Source of the DNA: Dryomyza anilis
Lineage: Eukaryota; Arthropoda; Insecta; Diptera; Dryomyzidae
Assembly: GCA_951804985.1 (NCBI GenBank)
Contig: OX638132.1
Coordinates: 44,554,791-44,618,790, forward strand
Direction of reading: 5' to 3'
Length of the DNA: 64,000 nucleotides
Positions 21,553 through 33,738 of the stretch are shown here, piece after piece (the first letter of the stretch is position 1; each line of letters starts with the position of its first letter). The position numbers and the translations under genes were made by a program. The notes under the pieces were generated by a model. The model did not search any database, was not told the DNA's origin, and worked only from the letters and a program-made list of their open reading frames with translations.

Positions 21553-24500
21553 ATGTCGCAAAAATTTGCAACAGTCATGGGCTGAGAACGAATTTCTTCC
21601 ATTAATGCGTATGTGTTCGTTAATGGTAAACAAATAATGGCACTGAGTGAGACCCAGGTTAGTGAGGATGCAGATCTACTGGATTTTCAAATACCTGGGT
21701 ATCACTTAGTGTCATTATTTTCTGCCCATAGGGTTCTCGCTCTTTTTATTCGGAGTGCATTGTGTATCAACTGCATCAACAACATAGTTTGTCGCATAGC
21801 GAATTTAATAAAATTTGGCTTAAATTCAAAATCCAAACACACATCATGCGCTTGTGCTTTCTTTATAGGAGTCCGAATCTAGTTAGGGTTTCCACCTGTA
21901 ATAAGCTGGATGCCTTATCTGATTCGATCTCAAATATATTGGAGGCAGTGAAATTGTTGTTGCCGCCAACACAGGAGAGTTTTTATGTTGAGCTGTTTGC
22001 AGAGTGCAATCAACTCACTCAATTGGTAAAGGAACCGACGTACCTCCCACGCGTCGGTGGGCAAATCCAAAAAGTTCTAGACCTTTTTTTGACTTCACAT
22101 CATGAAAAATATGATTAAAAGTCCTTCCACCTCTTTGTAACTCCGACCACTGTACTATTTCCGCTGAGTTTTCGTATTCTAGTTTACGCGCCTCTTCGAC
22201 TAAAGCCCCGAAGAGGACTGCATGACTTTACGAAAAATCAAATTGGGTTGCGTTAAATGATTTTTTTCGCAACTTAAATTGGAAATTGTGTTTCGCAGGC
22301 AGAGAAATAAATTCCGCTGCTTTAATGGTACAAAATATTATTTTATTAGGTATGCGGTCCTTCATACTTTCCAAAAAAATTAGCATTAAACCCAAGGACC
22401 ACTCATGGTTTAATGAGACTTGCAGGATTGGAGTCAGGTCGAACGTGGAAGCATTTCAAAATTGTCATTCTAACAAGAATGCTGATACAAAATGACTTCG
22501 CATACAGGCTAGGAATCGATGTAATGCTGTGATCTCGCGCGAAAAGTTTCTTCACGAACAAAACTCGCGCAAAAAGGTCCTACTCTACCATAGAGGTAGT
22601 AAAAATTTCTGGTCATTCGTAAAAAGGGTGAAGAATAACCCTGTGAACTATCTTGAGCACAACGAATTACTCAGTGTACGCCAATATGGTTGATGGCGGT
22701 CCTCTCCGAAAATTGGAATCCAAAAATTCAAAATCCAAACACACATCATGCGCTTGTGCTTTCTTTATAGGAGTCCGAATCTAGTTAGGGTTTCCACCTG
22801 TAATAAGCTGGATGCCTTATCTGATTCGATCTCAAATATATTGGAGGCAGTGAAATTGTTGTTGCCGCCAACACAGGAGAGTTTTTATGTTGAGCTGTTT
22901 GCAGAGTGCAATCAACTCACTCAATTGGTAAAGGAACCGACGTACCTCCCACGCGTCGGTGGGCAAATCCAAAAAGTTCTAGACCTTTTTTTGACTTCAC
23001 ATCATGAAAAATATGATTAAATGTCCTTCCACCTCTTGGTAACTCCGACCACTGTACTATTTCCGCTGAGTTTTCGTATTCTAGTTTACGCGCCTCTTCG
23101 ACTAAAGCCCCGAAGAACTGCATGGCTTTACGAAAAATCAAATTGGGTTGCGTTAAATGATTTTTTTCGCAACTTAAATTGGAAATTGTGTTTCGCAGGC
23201 AGAGAAATAAATTCCGCTGCTTTAATGGTACAAAATATTATTTTATTAGGTATGCGGTCCTTCATACTTTCCAAAAAAATTAGCATTAAACCCAAGGACC
23301 ACTCATGGTTTAATGAGACTTGCAGGATTGGAGTCAGGTCGAACGTGGAAGCATTTCAAAATTGTCATTCTAACAAGAATGCTGATACAAAATGACTTCG
23401 CATACAGGCTAGGAATCGATGTAATGCTGTGATCTCGCGCGAAAAGTTTCTTCACGAACAAAACTCGCGCAAAAAGGTCCTACTCTACCATAGAGGTAGT
23501 AAAAATTTCTGGTCATTCGTAAAAAGGGTGAAGAATAACCCTGTGAACTATCTTGAGCACAACGAATTACTCAGTGTACGCCAATATGGTTGATGGCGGT
23601 CCTCTCCGAAAATTGGAATTATTGTATTCACCTTTTCGGGGAGAGTAAAGCTTTTGCTCTCGATATTTGCAAGGCTTTCGATCGAGTGTGGCATATAGTC
23701 CTCGTTTTAAAACTAATTGCATTTGGTGTCAGTGAATCTTTTACTCGATGGTTATCGAGTTTTCCCCAGGGTCGTTCTGTACGAGTTGTGATGGATGGTG
23801 TATTTTCAGAACAACATTCCATCAATTAACATTTGACATTCATACTCGTTCAACAAGCGCCCAAACTCTTTGGAAATTGAGAATAAAAGACGCACTATGA
23901 ATGACACGCTCAATAAAGATCTTAAATCAATCTCCGTGTGGGGTGTTGCAAATAGAGTAGATTTTAATGCCAGCAATACCCAATGTTGTCTGTTATCTCA
24001 CAAAAGAATTGTTTCACCCCTCAATATGGGTGCTGTGGATATTCCGCAGTCAGCTGCTCTTGACGTTCTGGTCATATCAATTCAATGTGATATCCGTTGG
24101 AATGATCACATTTTCAATGTGTCGAAAGAAGCGGTTTTTTAAAACGGAGTAAATCATATTTCACTCCTGCTGATCTGCGCACTGTCTACACTACCTATAT
24201 AGGACTAAAATGGAATTCAATTCGCACATTTGGGCAGGAGCTTCAAAATTCTACTTGGAGTTCCTGGACCGAATTCAACAACGTGCGATATATTTGATAG
24301 GGGATGAAAATATCTCATTGTCTATTGATTCTCTTGAGCACCGAAGGACCGTTGGGTGTGTAAGCCTGTTTCATAGGTATTACAACGGTAAGTGTTCAAG
24401 GGAAATACATGGCTTGATTATACCAGGTCGTGTGTTTTCTCGTTCTACTCTCGCATTAATCCAAGCCCACCCCTTCGTAGTCCACTCGACTCTCAACAGA

Positions 24501-24719
24501 ACCAAGCATTATCGAGAGAAGTCGTTCTTTAGTCACACGACACGTTTGTGGAACAATCTCCCTGCATCCGTTTTTCCCGTCATTTTTTATATTGACAAGT
24601 TCAATAGAAATGTGCACCGACACTGCTCCATCTTTCCCCCTCCATTTAACCTATCATCTCTTCTTACGATCAACACTGTACATTGCATGAGTAGGGGGCA
24701 TCCCCTGACCGTTGGTTAA
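21553..24719 (+). pseudogene. LINE ORF2 (endonuclease-RT), copy 1, broken
   Basis: The N-terminal endonuclease is recognisable (LRTNFF, then MALSETQV) and its middle part FLYRSPNLVRVST occurs twice because of the tandem duplication. RT remnants follow: DICKAFDRVWH, QGRSVRVVMDGVFSEQHS and, after a deletion covering the catalytic DD box, NMGAVDIPQSAALDVL and LDRIQQRAIYLIGDE. The C-terminus (SFFSHTTRLWNNLPASVFP, stop at 24719) is open for 169 codons. Frames change at least five times. Confidence 0.85.
21826..23628 (+). repeat. 0.9-kb tandem duplication inside the LINE
   Basis: 21826-22727 and 22728-23628 are almost identical, with the second copy offset by 902 bp, falling to 900 bp after a 2-bp deletion. 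The few differences seen (for example GATTAAAAGT against GATTAAATGT) show two distinct copies. The duplication includes stop codons, so it followed inactivation. Confidence 0.92.
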
Positions 24720-24734
24720 TTTGTAAAAAAAAAT

Positions 24735-25230
24735 TGTACTGACTGGACCTTGAGCACGTTTAGACAATTTCTTAAAATTATCAAGAGGTCGTAAAATAAA
24801 AACAATTAATTGTTAACGCAGTGCACGGCGTTTAAAATCTAAAGGTATTTTTCTATCTTAAAAATTTTAAAAATCCCATTTTTTATACAAAGTGCAGCCT
24901 TCGTATTTGATTCTGTGGAAACTCTGCAGCCTAAACGTAGTAAATTGCTGCACGCAACAACAACTTTGGCAAAATTTTGAGTTGATGCAGTTTTTGCATT
25001 CTTTGCTTTTGGTTCTTTCTTCAATGCACATAAATCTTATTGTGTTCATTAGAAAAGGGCAACTTTAGCGACATGAAATGTAGAATCTGAATCTGAAATT
25101 CAATGCATTTTGCCAATTGTTTGTTGTTTTATTTGTTGGTACAAAGCACTCAATTTGTACTGAATGGACCTTGAGCACGTTGAGAAAATATCGTAAATTA
25201 ACAATTAGTTATTACTAACAATCGAATAGT
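24735..25230 (+). repeat. possible Penelope-like 3' remnants, repeated TGGACCTTGAGC motif
   Basis: ACTGGACCTTGAGCACGT-type segments occur at about 24742 and 25165. The same motif follows the Penelope-like fragment at 39120. These are probably 3' ends of related truncated copies. The interval between them has no ORF. Confidence 0.4.
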
Positions 25231-25284
25231 TAAAAATAACAATCACATTGTACATTAATATTGAATAATAACATGGAAAAAAAT

Positions 25285-26718
25285 TTTAAACGTGCAAGAC
25301 TCGTGCCCAGGTTTTGTGAATGCAAGAACATTTTAATGATTTATAAATATCTTCCCCGTATAACGCTTTCCCGTATAATTCTTTTCGGTAGAATTATTTC
25401 CCGTAAAATTCTTCCCGGTAGAATTCTTTCCTGTAGAATTCTTCCCCGTAGAGAGTTTCCCAGTAGAAGTTTTAGTGTGGTGAGTTTTAATGTGGTGAGT
25501 TTTAGTGTGATGAATTTTAGCGTGGTGAGTTTTAGTGTGGTGAATTTTGGTGTGGTGAGTTTTAATGTGGTTAATTTTAGTGTGGTGAGTTTAAGTGTGG
25601 TGAATTTTAGAGCGGAAATTTTTAGTGTGGTGAATTTTGGTGTGGTGAGTTTCGTTGTCGTGAATTTTGGTGTGGTGAATTTCGGTGCCGTGAGTTTAAA
25701 AAATTTGTCGTGGTTGATAGCCTGGTGTCAAAAACATTGAAATTATTATAATAACTGTTGACATACATCATCTGGAAAATGTACCTTCTATGGGGTGCCA
25801 CGCTCAGTGGTTCAATCCCGCTCAATATAACGCTGACCAAAATTTCATTAAATTTACTATCCTAATTGCTGATATTATAATTGCTAATTTTTAGTTTTTA
25901 GGTAATATGGGAGGTGCCACGCCCAGTGCACCAATTCCACCGATATACAGCCATACTCTGCCCAGACGCAACATACATATTGTGTCAAAATTTTATTAAA
26001 TTCGGTTCAGCCGTTTTGAAGTCTATTCGGAACATACATACAGACAAACATACAAACATTCACAAATATGTAGTAGATTGTTGCAAAATTAAAAAAAAAA
26101 ATTCGACAATGTTCGAAAATTTTCGAAAAAAAAATTGTGGACGACACAAACAACGCAATGGTCGAAATCACCATTTTACAAAAAAAAACAGATGACAAAA
26201 ACAACAATGTACGATAAAATTCGAAAGAAAATTGTTAAAAAGAAATTTTGGACAACAAAAAAAAACACCATTGTCGAAATCTCCATTTTACAAAAAAAAT
26301 ATATATTTGCTTTTGATTTTTTTTGCTTCTGTTTTTTTGTTTTGTTTTGTTTTTTCTTTTCTTTTGTTTTCATTTTTCTTTTTTTTTGTTTTTGCTTTAA
26401 TTTGACTTTTAGTTTTATTTTTTAGTTTTATGTATTCTTTGTTGCATTTATATATATTTTTTTGTATTTGAATTTTTTGTTTCATGTTGTTCGTAGCTGA
26501 CGAAAATGCCGAGTTATATCGGTTTGTAAGATTAGGTTGTATGGGAGGTACTAAACCCCTTTGTCCAATCCCATATATAGCCTATCATTCCTTCCAGACC
26601 CTACTGCATCTATAGTATAAATTTCAAGAAAATCGGATCAGCCGTTTAGACGGAGAAGCGGAACAAACGAACAAACAAACAAACAAACCAACAAACGAAC
26701 AAATTTATTATATTAACT
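25285..26718 (+). repeat. composite repeat unit 1
   Basis: Order: degenerate palindromic head (about 25290), minisatellite 1 (about 25361-25455), minisatellite 2 (about 25455-25700), middle block with GGTGCCACGCCCAGT (25750-26060), A-rich and T-rich stretches, and a tail block with GCCGTTTAGACGGAG ending TATTATATTA. The unit repeats head to tail with units 2 to 5. No conserved coding sequence is present; the long frame at 25261-25740 exists because both minisatellite periods are multiples of three. Confidence 0.8.
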
Positions 26719-28593
26719 AGCTGGATATGGAGAAATTTTATTAATATAACAAACATTTTTATTATTTATATCAGGGACCCGTGCTTCGCTGTAAACGTTT
26801 TTTTATTGGTTTTATAAATATAGTGACTAAAACAAAAATAATTCTCCGCCAAAACAACTTTTCTCAAAGGCAATTCTTTCTCTGTGCTTCCACGTAGAAT
26901 ATTTCGCCATACATTTCTTTCCAGTAGAAATCTTCCCGTAAAATTTCCTCCCCATGGAACTTTTTCCCGTAGAATCCTTCGCGATAGAATTCTTCCCGTT
27001 GAATTGTTACCGGTAGAATTCTTCCCGGTAGAATTCTTCCAAGTTCTTCTTTCCCGTTGAATTCTTCTCCGTACAGTTTTCCCAGTAGAAGTTTTAGTGT
27101 GGTGAGTTTTGGTTAATTTTGATGTGGTGAATTTTAGAGTGGTGAGTTTTAGTGTGCTGAGTTTTAGTGACGTGAATTTTAGTGTGGTGAGTTTAAGTGT
27201 GGTGAATTTTATTGTAGTGAGTTTTAGTGTGGTGAGTTTAAGTGTGGTGAATTTTATTGTAGTGAGTTTTAGTGTGGTGAATGTTAGTGTGGTGAATATT
27301 ATTGTGGTGAACTTTATTGTGGAGAGTTTTAGTGTAGTGAATTTTGGTGTGGTGAGTTTTAATGTGGTTAATTTTAGTGTGGTGAGTTTTAGTGTGCTGA
27401 GTTTTAGTGTGCTGAGTTTTAGTGTGGTGAATTTTAGAGCGGTTATTTTAGTGTGGTGAATTTTAGTGTTGTGAGTTTAAGTGTGGTGAATTTTATTGTA
27501 GTGAGTTTTAGTGTGGTGAATATTATTGTGGTGAATTTTATTGTGGAGAGTTTTAGTGTGGTGAATTTTGGTGTGGTGAGTTTTAATGTGGTTATATTTA
27601 GTGTGGTGAGTTTAAGAGTGGTGGATTTTAGACTGGCAAGTTTTAGTGTGGTGAGTTTCGTTGTCGTGAATTTTGGTGTGGTGAATTTCGATGCCGTGAG
27701 TTCAAAAAATTTGTCGAATATCTGGAAAATGTACCTTCTATGGGGGGTGCCACGCTCAGTGCTTCAATCCCGCTCAATATAACGCTGACCAAAATTTCAT
27801 TAAATTTACTATCCTAATTGCTGATATAATGTGTTTTTAGTTTTTAGGTAATATGGGAGGTGCCACGCCCAGTGCACCAATTCCACCGATATACAGCCTA
27901 TGCCCAGACGCAACATACATATTGTGTAAAAATTTTATTCAATTCGGTTTTGAAGTCTATTCGGAACATACATACAGACAAACATACAAACATTCGCAAA
28001 TATGATTGTTGCAAAATTAAAAAAAAAAAATTCGACAATGTTGTGGACGACACAAACAACGCAATGGTCGAAATCACCATTTTACAAAAAAAAAAAACAG
28101 ATGACAAAAACAACAATGTACGAAAAAATTCGAAAAAAAATTGTTAAAAAGAAATTTTGGACAACAAAAAAAAACACCATGGTCGAAATCTCCATTTTAC
28201 AAACAAAATATATATTTGCTTTTGATTTTTTTGCTTTTGTTTCGCTTCTGTTTTTTTGGTTTTTTCTTTTCATTTCTTTTGTTTTTTTTGATTTTTCGTT
28301 TTTTCTTGTTTTTGCTTTAGTTTGACTTTTAGTTTTATGTATTATTTGTTGCATTTATATTTTTTTTCGTATTTGAGTTTTTTGTTTCATGTTCGTAGCT
28401 GACGAAAATGCCGAGTTATATCGTTTTGAAAGATTAGGTTGTATGGGAGGTACCAAACGGCTTTGTCCAATCCCATATATAGCCTATCATTCCTTCCAGA
28501 CCCTAAGAAAATCGGAACTGCCGTTTAAACGGAGAAGCGGAACAAACGAACAAACCAACAAACCAACAAACGAACAGATTTATTATATTACCT
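26719..28593 (+). repeat. composite repeat unit 2
   Basis: Same order as unit 1 with the longest minisatellite 2 (about 27085-27710), which itself contains a higher-order duplication: ORF-length blocks at 27180-27440 and 27455-27620 repeat one another. The head variant is GGGACCCGTGCTTCGCTG. The tail again ends TTATTATATTA before AGCTGG. Confidence 0.85.
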
Positions 28594-29243
28594 AGCTGGA
28601 TATGGAGAAATTTTATTAATATAACAAACATTTTTATTATTTATATCAGGGACCCGTGCTTCGCTGTGAACGTTTTTTTATTGGTTTTATAAAAGTAGTG
28701 ACCAAAACAAAAATAATTCTCCGCCAAAACAACTTTTTTCAAAGACAATCCTTCCCCGTAGAATATTTCGCTGTACAGTTCTTCTCAGTAGAAATCTTCC
28801 CGTAGAATTCTCCCCATAGAACGCTTTCCCGTAGAATTCTTCATTTAGAATTTTTCCGGGTAGAATTCTTCCCGTTGAGTACTTCCCGGTAGAATTCTTT
28901 CCCGTAGAATTCTTCCCCGTAGAGTTTTTCCCAGTAGAAGTTTTAGTGTGGTGAGTTTTAGTGTGGTTAGTTTTAACGTGGTGAATTTCGTGGTGGCGAT
29001 TTCAGTGTGGTTAGTTTAAAGAAAAATTTTGTTAAAAAAAATGTTGGAGGACAAGAACACAATGGTCGAAATGATCATTTTACAAAAAAAATGATTCGAC
29101 AAAAACAACAATGTTTGAAAATTTTCGAATCCCGCCCACATATAGCCTATCATTCCTTCCAGACCCTACTGCATCTGTGGTAAAAATGTTATGAAAATGA
29201 GATGAGCCGTTTAGACGCAGATGCGGAACAAACCAACAAAAAT
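28594..29243 (+). repeat. composite repeat unit 3, shortened
   Basis: Minisatellite 1 (about 28755-28935) is full, minisatellite 2 is only a few units (28938-29010), and the middle block is deleted. The tail block with ATGAGCCGTTTAGACGCAG is retained. Confidence 0.8.
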
Positions 29244-30418
29244 GGCTGGACCCGTGCACGACTCGTGCAAAGATTTTGTAAATGCAACGTTATGGAGCAA
29301 TTTTAATTATATAACAAACATTTTTATTATTTATTTCAGGGACCCGTGCTTGTTTTTATAAATGTAGTGACTAAAACAAAAATAATTCTCCGCCAAAACA
29401 ACTTTTCTCAAAGGCAATTCTTTCTCTGTGCTTCCACATAGAATATTTCGCCGTACATTTCTTTCCAGTAGAATTCTTCCCGTAAAATTCCTCCCCATAG
29501 AACGCTTTCCTGTAGAATCCTTCGCGATAGAATTCTTCCCGTTGAATTCTTCCCGTTGAATTCTTCCCGGTAGAATTCTTCCCGGTAGAATTCTTCCAAG
29601 TAGAATTCTGTCCCGTTGAATTCTTCCCCGTACAGTTTTCCCAGTAGAAGTTTTAGTGTGGTGAGTTTTGGTTAATTTTGGTGTAGTGAATTTTAGTGTG
29701 GTGAGTGTTAGTGTGGTGAATATTATTGTGGTGAATTTTATTGTGGAGAGTTTAAGTGTGGTGAATTTTATTGTAGTGAGTTTTAGTGTGGTGAGTGTTA
29801 GTGTGGTGAATATTATTGTGGTGAATTTTATTGTGGAGAGTTTTAGTGTAGTGAATTTTTGTGTGGTGAGTTTTAATGTGGGTAATTTTAGTGTGGTGAG
29901 TTTTAGTGTGCTGAGTTTTAGTGTGCTGAGTTTTAGTGTGGTGAATTTTAGTACGGTTATTTTAGTTCGACGCAATGGTCGAAATCACCATTTTCGAAAT
30001 AAAAAATAATCGCAAAAAGCAATTTCGAAAAAAAAATGTTTTTGCTTTTGTTTTTGATTTGTTTTTGTTTTGTTTTCTCTTCTTTTATTTTTTTTTCTTT
30101 AGTTTTGCTTTAAGTTTCATGTTATTGGTTTTGTTTTCGAATTATTTCTTTTGTTTTCTGCTTTTTCTTTTGTGTTTTTGCTTTTAAATATTTTTTTTGT
30201 ATATACATTTTTTGTCTCATTTTCGAAGCTGCCGAAAGTGCCGAGTTATATCGTATTGAATGTTTAGGTTGTATAGGAGGTGCCACGCCCATTTATCCAA
30301 TATAGCCTATCATTCTTTCCATACCGCATCTGTGGTAAAAATTTTATGAAAATCGGACGAGCCGTTTGGACAGAGATGCGGTACAAACCAACAAACAACA
30401 AGATTTATTATATTAAGT
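29244..30418 (+). repeat. composite repeat unit 4
   Basis: Complete palindromic head TGCACGACTCGTGCA, minisatellite 1 at about 29460-29640, minisatellite 2 at about 29645-29965, T-rich stretch and tail block. The 214-codon minus-strand frame here (TTLKLSTLKL repeats) is the antisense of the minisatellites, not a gene. Confidence 0.85.
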
Positions 30419-30786
30419 AGCTGGACCCGTGCACGACTCGTGCAAAGATTTTGTGAATGCAAGGACATGGAGCAATTTTATTAATATAAAAAAAAACATT
30501 TTTATCGCTGTGGACGTTTTTTATTGGTTTTATAAATGTAATAAACAAAACAAAAATAATTCTCCGCTAAAACAGCTTTTCTCATAGACAATTATTTCTC
30601 ACACTGTGCTTCCCCGTAGAATTTCCCAGAAGAAATCTACCACGTAAATTCTTCCCTAAAGAACGCTTTCCAGTAGAATTCTTCCCTGTAGAAGTCTTCC
30701 GGTGGAATTCTTTCACGTAAAATCCTTCCCCGTAGAGTTTTTCCAGTAAAAGTTTCAGTGTGGTGAGTTTGGGTGTGGTGAGTTTC

Positions 30787-33738
30787 ATTATTATTATTTT
30801 TTTATTTTTACAAATTAACCAACGCTCAGGGGATGCCCCCTATTCGTGCAATGCACAGTGTTGATCGTACGAAGAGATGATAGGTTTAATGGAGGGGGAA
30901 AGATGGAGCAGTGTCGGTGAATATTTATTTTCAACTTGCCAATATAAAAAGCGACGGGAAAAACGGACGCAGGGAGATTGTTCCACAAACGTGTCGTGTG
31001 ACTAAAGAACGACTTCTCTCGATAATGCTTGGTTCTGTTGAGAGTCGAGTGGACTACGAAGGGGTGGGCTTGGTTCGATGCCCTAGTAGAACGAGAGAAC
31101 AGACGACCTGGTGGAATCAGGCCATGTAAATCCCTCGAACACTTACCGTTGTAATACCTATAAAACTGGCATACACACCCTACGGTCCTTCGGTGCTAAA
31201 GAAAACCAATAGAGGATGAAATATTTTCATCCCCTATTAAATATATTGCACGTTGTTGGATTCGATCCAGGAACTCCAAAGAAGATTTTGAAGCCCCTGC
31301 CCATATGTGCGAATTGACAGTGCGCATATCAGCAGAAGTGAAGTATGTCTTACACCGTTTCAGAAAATTGATGTACTTGGCCGCTTCTTTCGACAAATCA
31401 AATAAATGATCATTCCAACGGAGGTCACATTGAATTGATATGCCCAGAACTTCAAGAGCAGCTGACTGCGCAATATCGACAGCACCCATATTGAGGGAAT
31501 GGAGGGGTGAATCCATTCTTTTGTGAGATAACAGACAACATTGGGTCTTGCTTGCATTAAAATCAACTCTATTTGCAAGACTCTACTCGCAGATTGTTTT
31601 AAGGTCATTATTGTGGGTATCATTCATTGCGCGCCTTTTACTGTTAATCTCCAAAGAGTTTGGGCGCTTGTTGAACGAATATGAATGACAAATGTTGCTG
31701 TCATCTGAAATGGAATGGATTGTGTTCTGGGTCAATCGCAGAAGGTCATTGATAAAAACCAGAAATAGGGAAGGGGATAGGACGGAACCCTGCGGGAGTC
31801 CAGAATTGATGGAATGTTGTTCTAAGAAAACACCATCCATCACAACTCGTATTGAACGACCCTGGAGAAAACTCGATATCCATCGAGTAAAAGAATTATC
31901 GACACCATATGCAATTAGTTTTGATACGAGGGCTTCATGCCACACTCGATCAAAAGCCTTGGAAATATAAAGAGCAACAATCTTACTCTCCCCGAAAAGG
32001 TGAATACAATTATTTCACTTTTCGGAGAGGAACGCCATCAAGTCACCGGTGGATCTGGTCCTACGGAAACCATATTGCCGGTCACTAAGTAATTCGTTTC
32101 GCTCCAGATAGTTCACAAGGTGGAAGTTTATTACGCTTTCCATTACTTTGGATAGCGCAGAGCATATTGCAATGGGTCGGTAATTAGTAGGGTTCGTTGT
32201 CTCACCCTTTTTCGGAACTGGCTGGACATTGGCAACCTTCCAACAAGATGGAAAAACTCCTATCGTGTAGGAGATGTTAAAAAGGTTACGCAACGGACAA
32301 GCCAGCGTTTACGCACACTTCTTCAACACATGGGCAGATATGTCATCTGTTGAGTTCGAAAATGTGTCTCCGGCATTGCAGAAGTAACAAATTCGACGAC
32401 GTGGTTGATTGCTAACTGGGGGCGTTGAATTATTTGCAAATAATTCTTCCAAGAGATAAACTTTGTCAACCGGGTCAGTGAAGGTCTGGTCATTCATTAC
32501 AAGTGTTGGAGTAGACGATGTCGTCTGATTCTTAACCCTTTTCACAAATGACCAGAAATTTTTACTACCTCTATGGTAGAGAAGGACCTTTTTACGCGCG
32601 TTTTGTTCGTGTAGAAACTTTTCACGCGCGATGACGGCATTACAGCGATTCCTATCCTGTATGCGAAGTCTTTCAGTATCAGCATTCTAATTAGAACGCC
32701 AATTCTGGAAGGCTTTCTCTTTCGACCTGACTGCAATCCTGCAAGTCTCATTAAACCAAGAGTGGTCCTTGGGTTTAATGCTAATCTTTTTAGAGGTATG
32801 AAGGACCGCATACCCAATAAAATAATATTTTGTACCATTAAGGCCGCGGCATTAATGTCTCTATCTGCGGAACACAATTTCCAATTAAAGTTGGGAAAAA
32901 AATCTTTTAACGCATCCCAATTTGCTTTTTCGTGAAGCCATACAGTCCTCTTCGGGGCTTTAATCCAAGAGGCGCGTAAACTAGAATACGAAAACGCAGC
33001 GGAAATAATACAGTGGTCGGAATTACCAAGAGGTGCAAGGACTTTTACATCATATTTTTCATGATGCAAAGTCATTAAAAGGTCTAAGACTTTTTGGCTT
33101 TGCCCACCGACGCGTGGAAGGTACGTCGGTTCTTTCACCAATTGAGTGAGTTGATTGCACTCGGCATAACAACCCTTCTGTGTTGATAGACCCGACATAA
33201 CAAACCTTCTGTGTTGATAGACCCGAGTGGCACAACCAAGTGGCGTTGTGTACCTTAAAGTCACCAGCAACAACAATTTCACTGCCTGGAAATTGTTCCA
33301 ATATATTTGTTACAGGTAGAAACCTTATCTAGGTTCGGACTCCTATAAATAAAACACAAGTGCATGATGTGTGACAAGATTTTGAATTTAATCCACATAG
33401 AATTAAATTCATTATCCGAAACACTATGCTGCTGCTGGTGCTGGTACGCAACGTCACTTCGAATAAATAGGGCGAGACCCCTATGGGCAGACAACAATGG
33501 CAGTAGGTGGTACCCCGGTATTTAAAAATCCAGTGTATCTGCACCCTCTCCAACCTGGGCTCACCTAATGCCATTATATGTGGCCTATAAAGAGACACAC
33601 GCGCATAAACAGCGAACAAATTCGTCCTCAGTCCACGAATATTGCAAAAATCTATATGAAAGATTTGCGACATTTTCGGTACTGGGCAAATATGAGACAA
33701 ACAAGTGAGAGCGTAAGCTAAACAGTGGTCAGTGTTTC
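30787..33738 (-). mobile_element. non-LTR retrotransposon (Jockey/CR1 group), copy 2
   Basis: Inserted into minisatellite 2 of composite unit 5. GTGAGTTTC occurs at both edges (30778-30786 and 33739-33747), but because the target is that same repeat, a true target duplication cannot be told from array sequence. The 3' tail (plus-strand left edge) is A/T rich with AATAATAATAA character. Length 2.95 kb, nearly colinear with copy 1 apart from the indels noted there. Confidence 0.88.
30817..33673 (-). pseudogene. LINE ORF2 (endonuclease-RT), copy 2, broken
   Basis: This copy keeps most domains. The N-terminal endonuclease starts MSQIFHIDFCNIRGLRTN, and the SDHCII catalytic box lies near 33020. 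RT motifs 1-2 are in 32015-32293 (NYRPIAICSALSKVMESVIN, QYGFRRTRSTGD). RT motifs 3-5 are in 31583-31945 (LPQGSVLSPSLFLVFINDLL). The catalytic box reads SISDDSN where FADDSN-like sequence is expected; both aspartates remain but the first two positions differ. The C-terminal part is at 31196-31516. Multiple frameshifts. A roughly 32-bp tandem duplication with TTCTGTGTTGATAGACCCGA sits at 33173-33228. Confidence 0.88.

Larger units (their letters stand above)
21475..24733 (+). mobile_element. non-LTR retrotransposon (Jockey/CR1 group), copy 1
   Basis: Homologous along its length to the minus-strand copy at 30787-33738, which has a better-preserved RT. Begins near CTCTCATTTGTTTGTG, which matches the other copy's 5' end, and finishes in a short A run after the ORF2 stop. 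It carries an internal tandem duplication and a deletion of the RT fingers, so it is dead. Confidence 0.85.

Noticed and set aside
25261..25740. Pentapeptide-repeat protein (SVVSF, SVVNF) frames, also at 27109-27782, 29668-30009 and 33739-34125.
   Set aside because: Both minisatellites have 15-bp periods, so frames stay open by arithmetic. Units vary by indel outside the arrays and no conserved flank is coding.
27100..27710. CRISPR array.
   Set aside because: There are no unique spacers; it is a degenerate 15-bp tandem repeat in a eukaryotic genome.
29331..29975. 214-codon minus-strand lysine/threonine repeat protein.
   Set aside because: It is the antisense of the same minisatellites.
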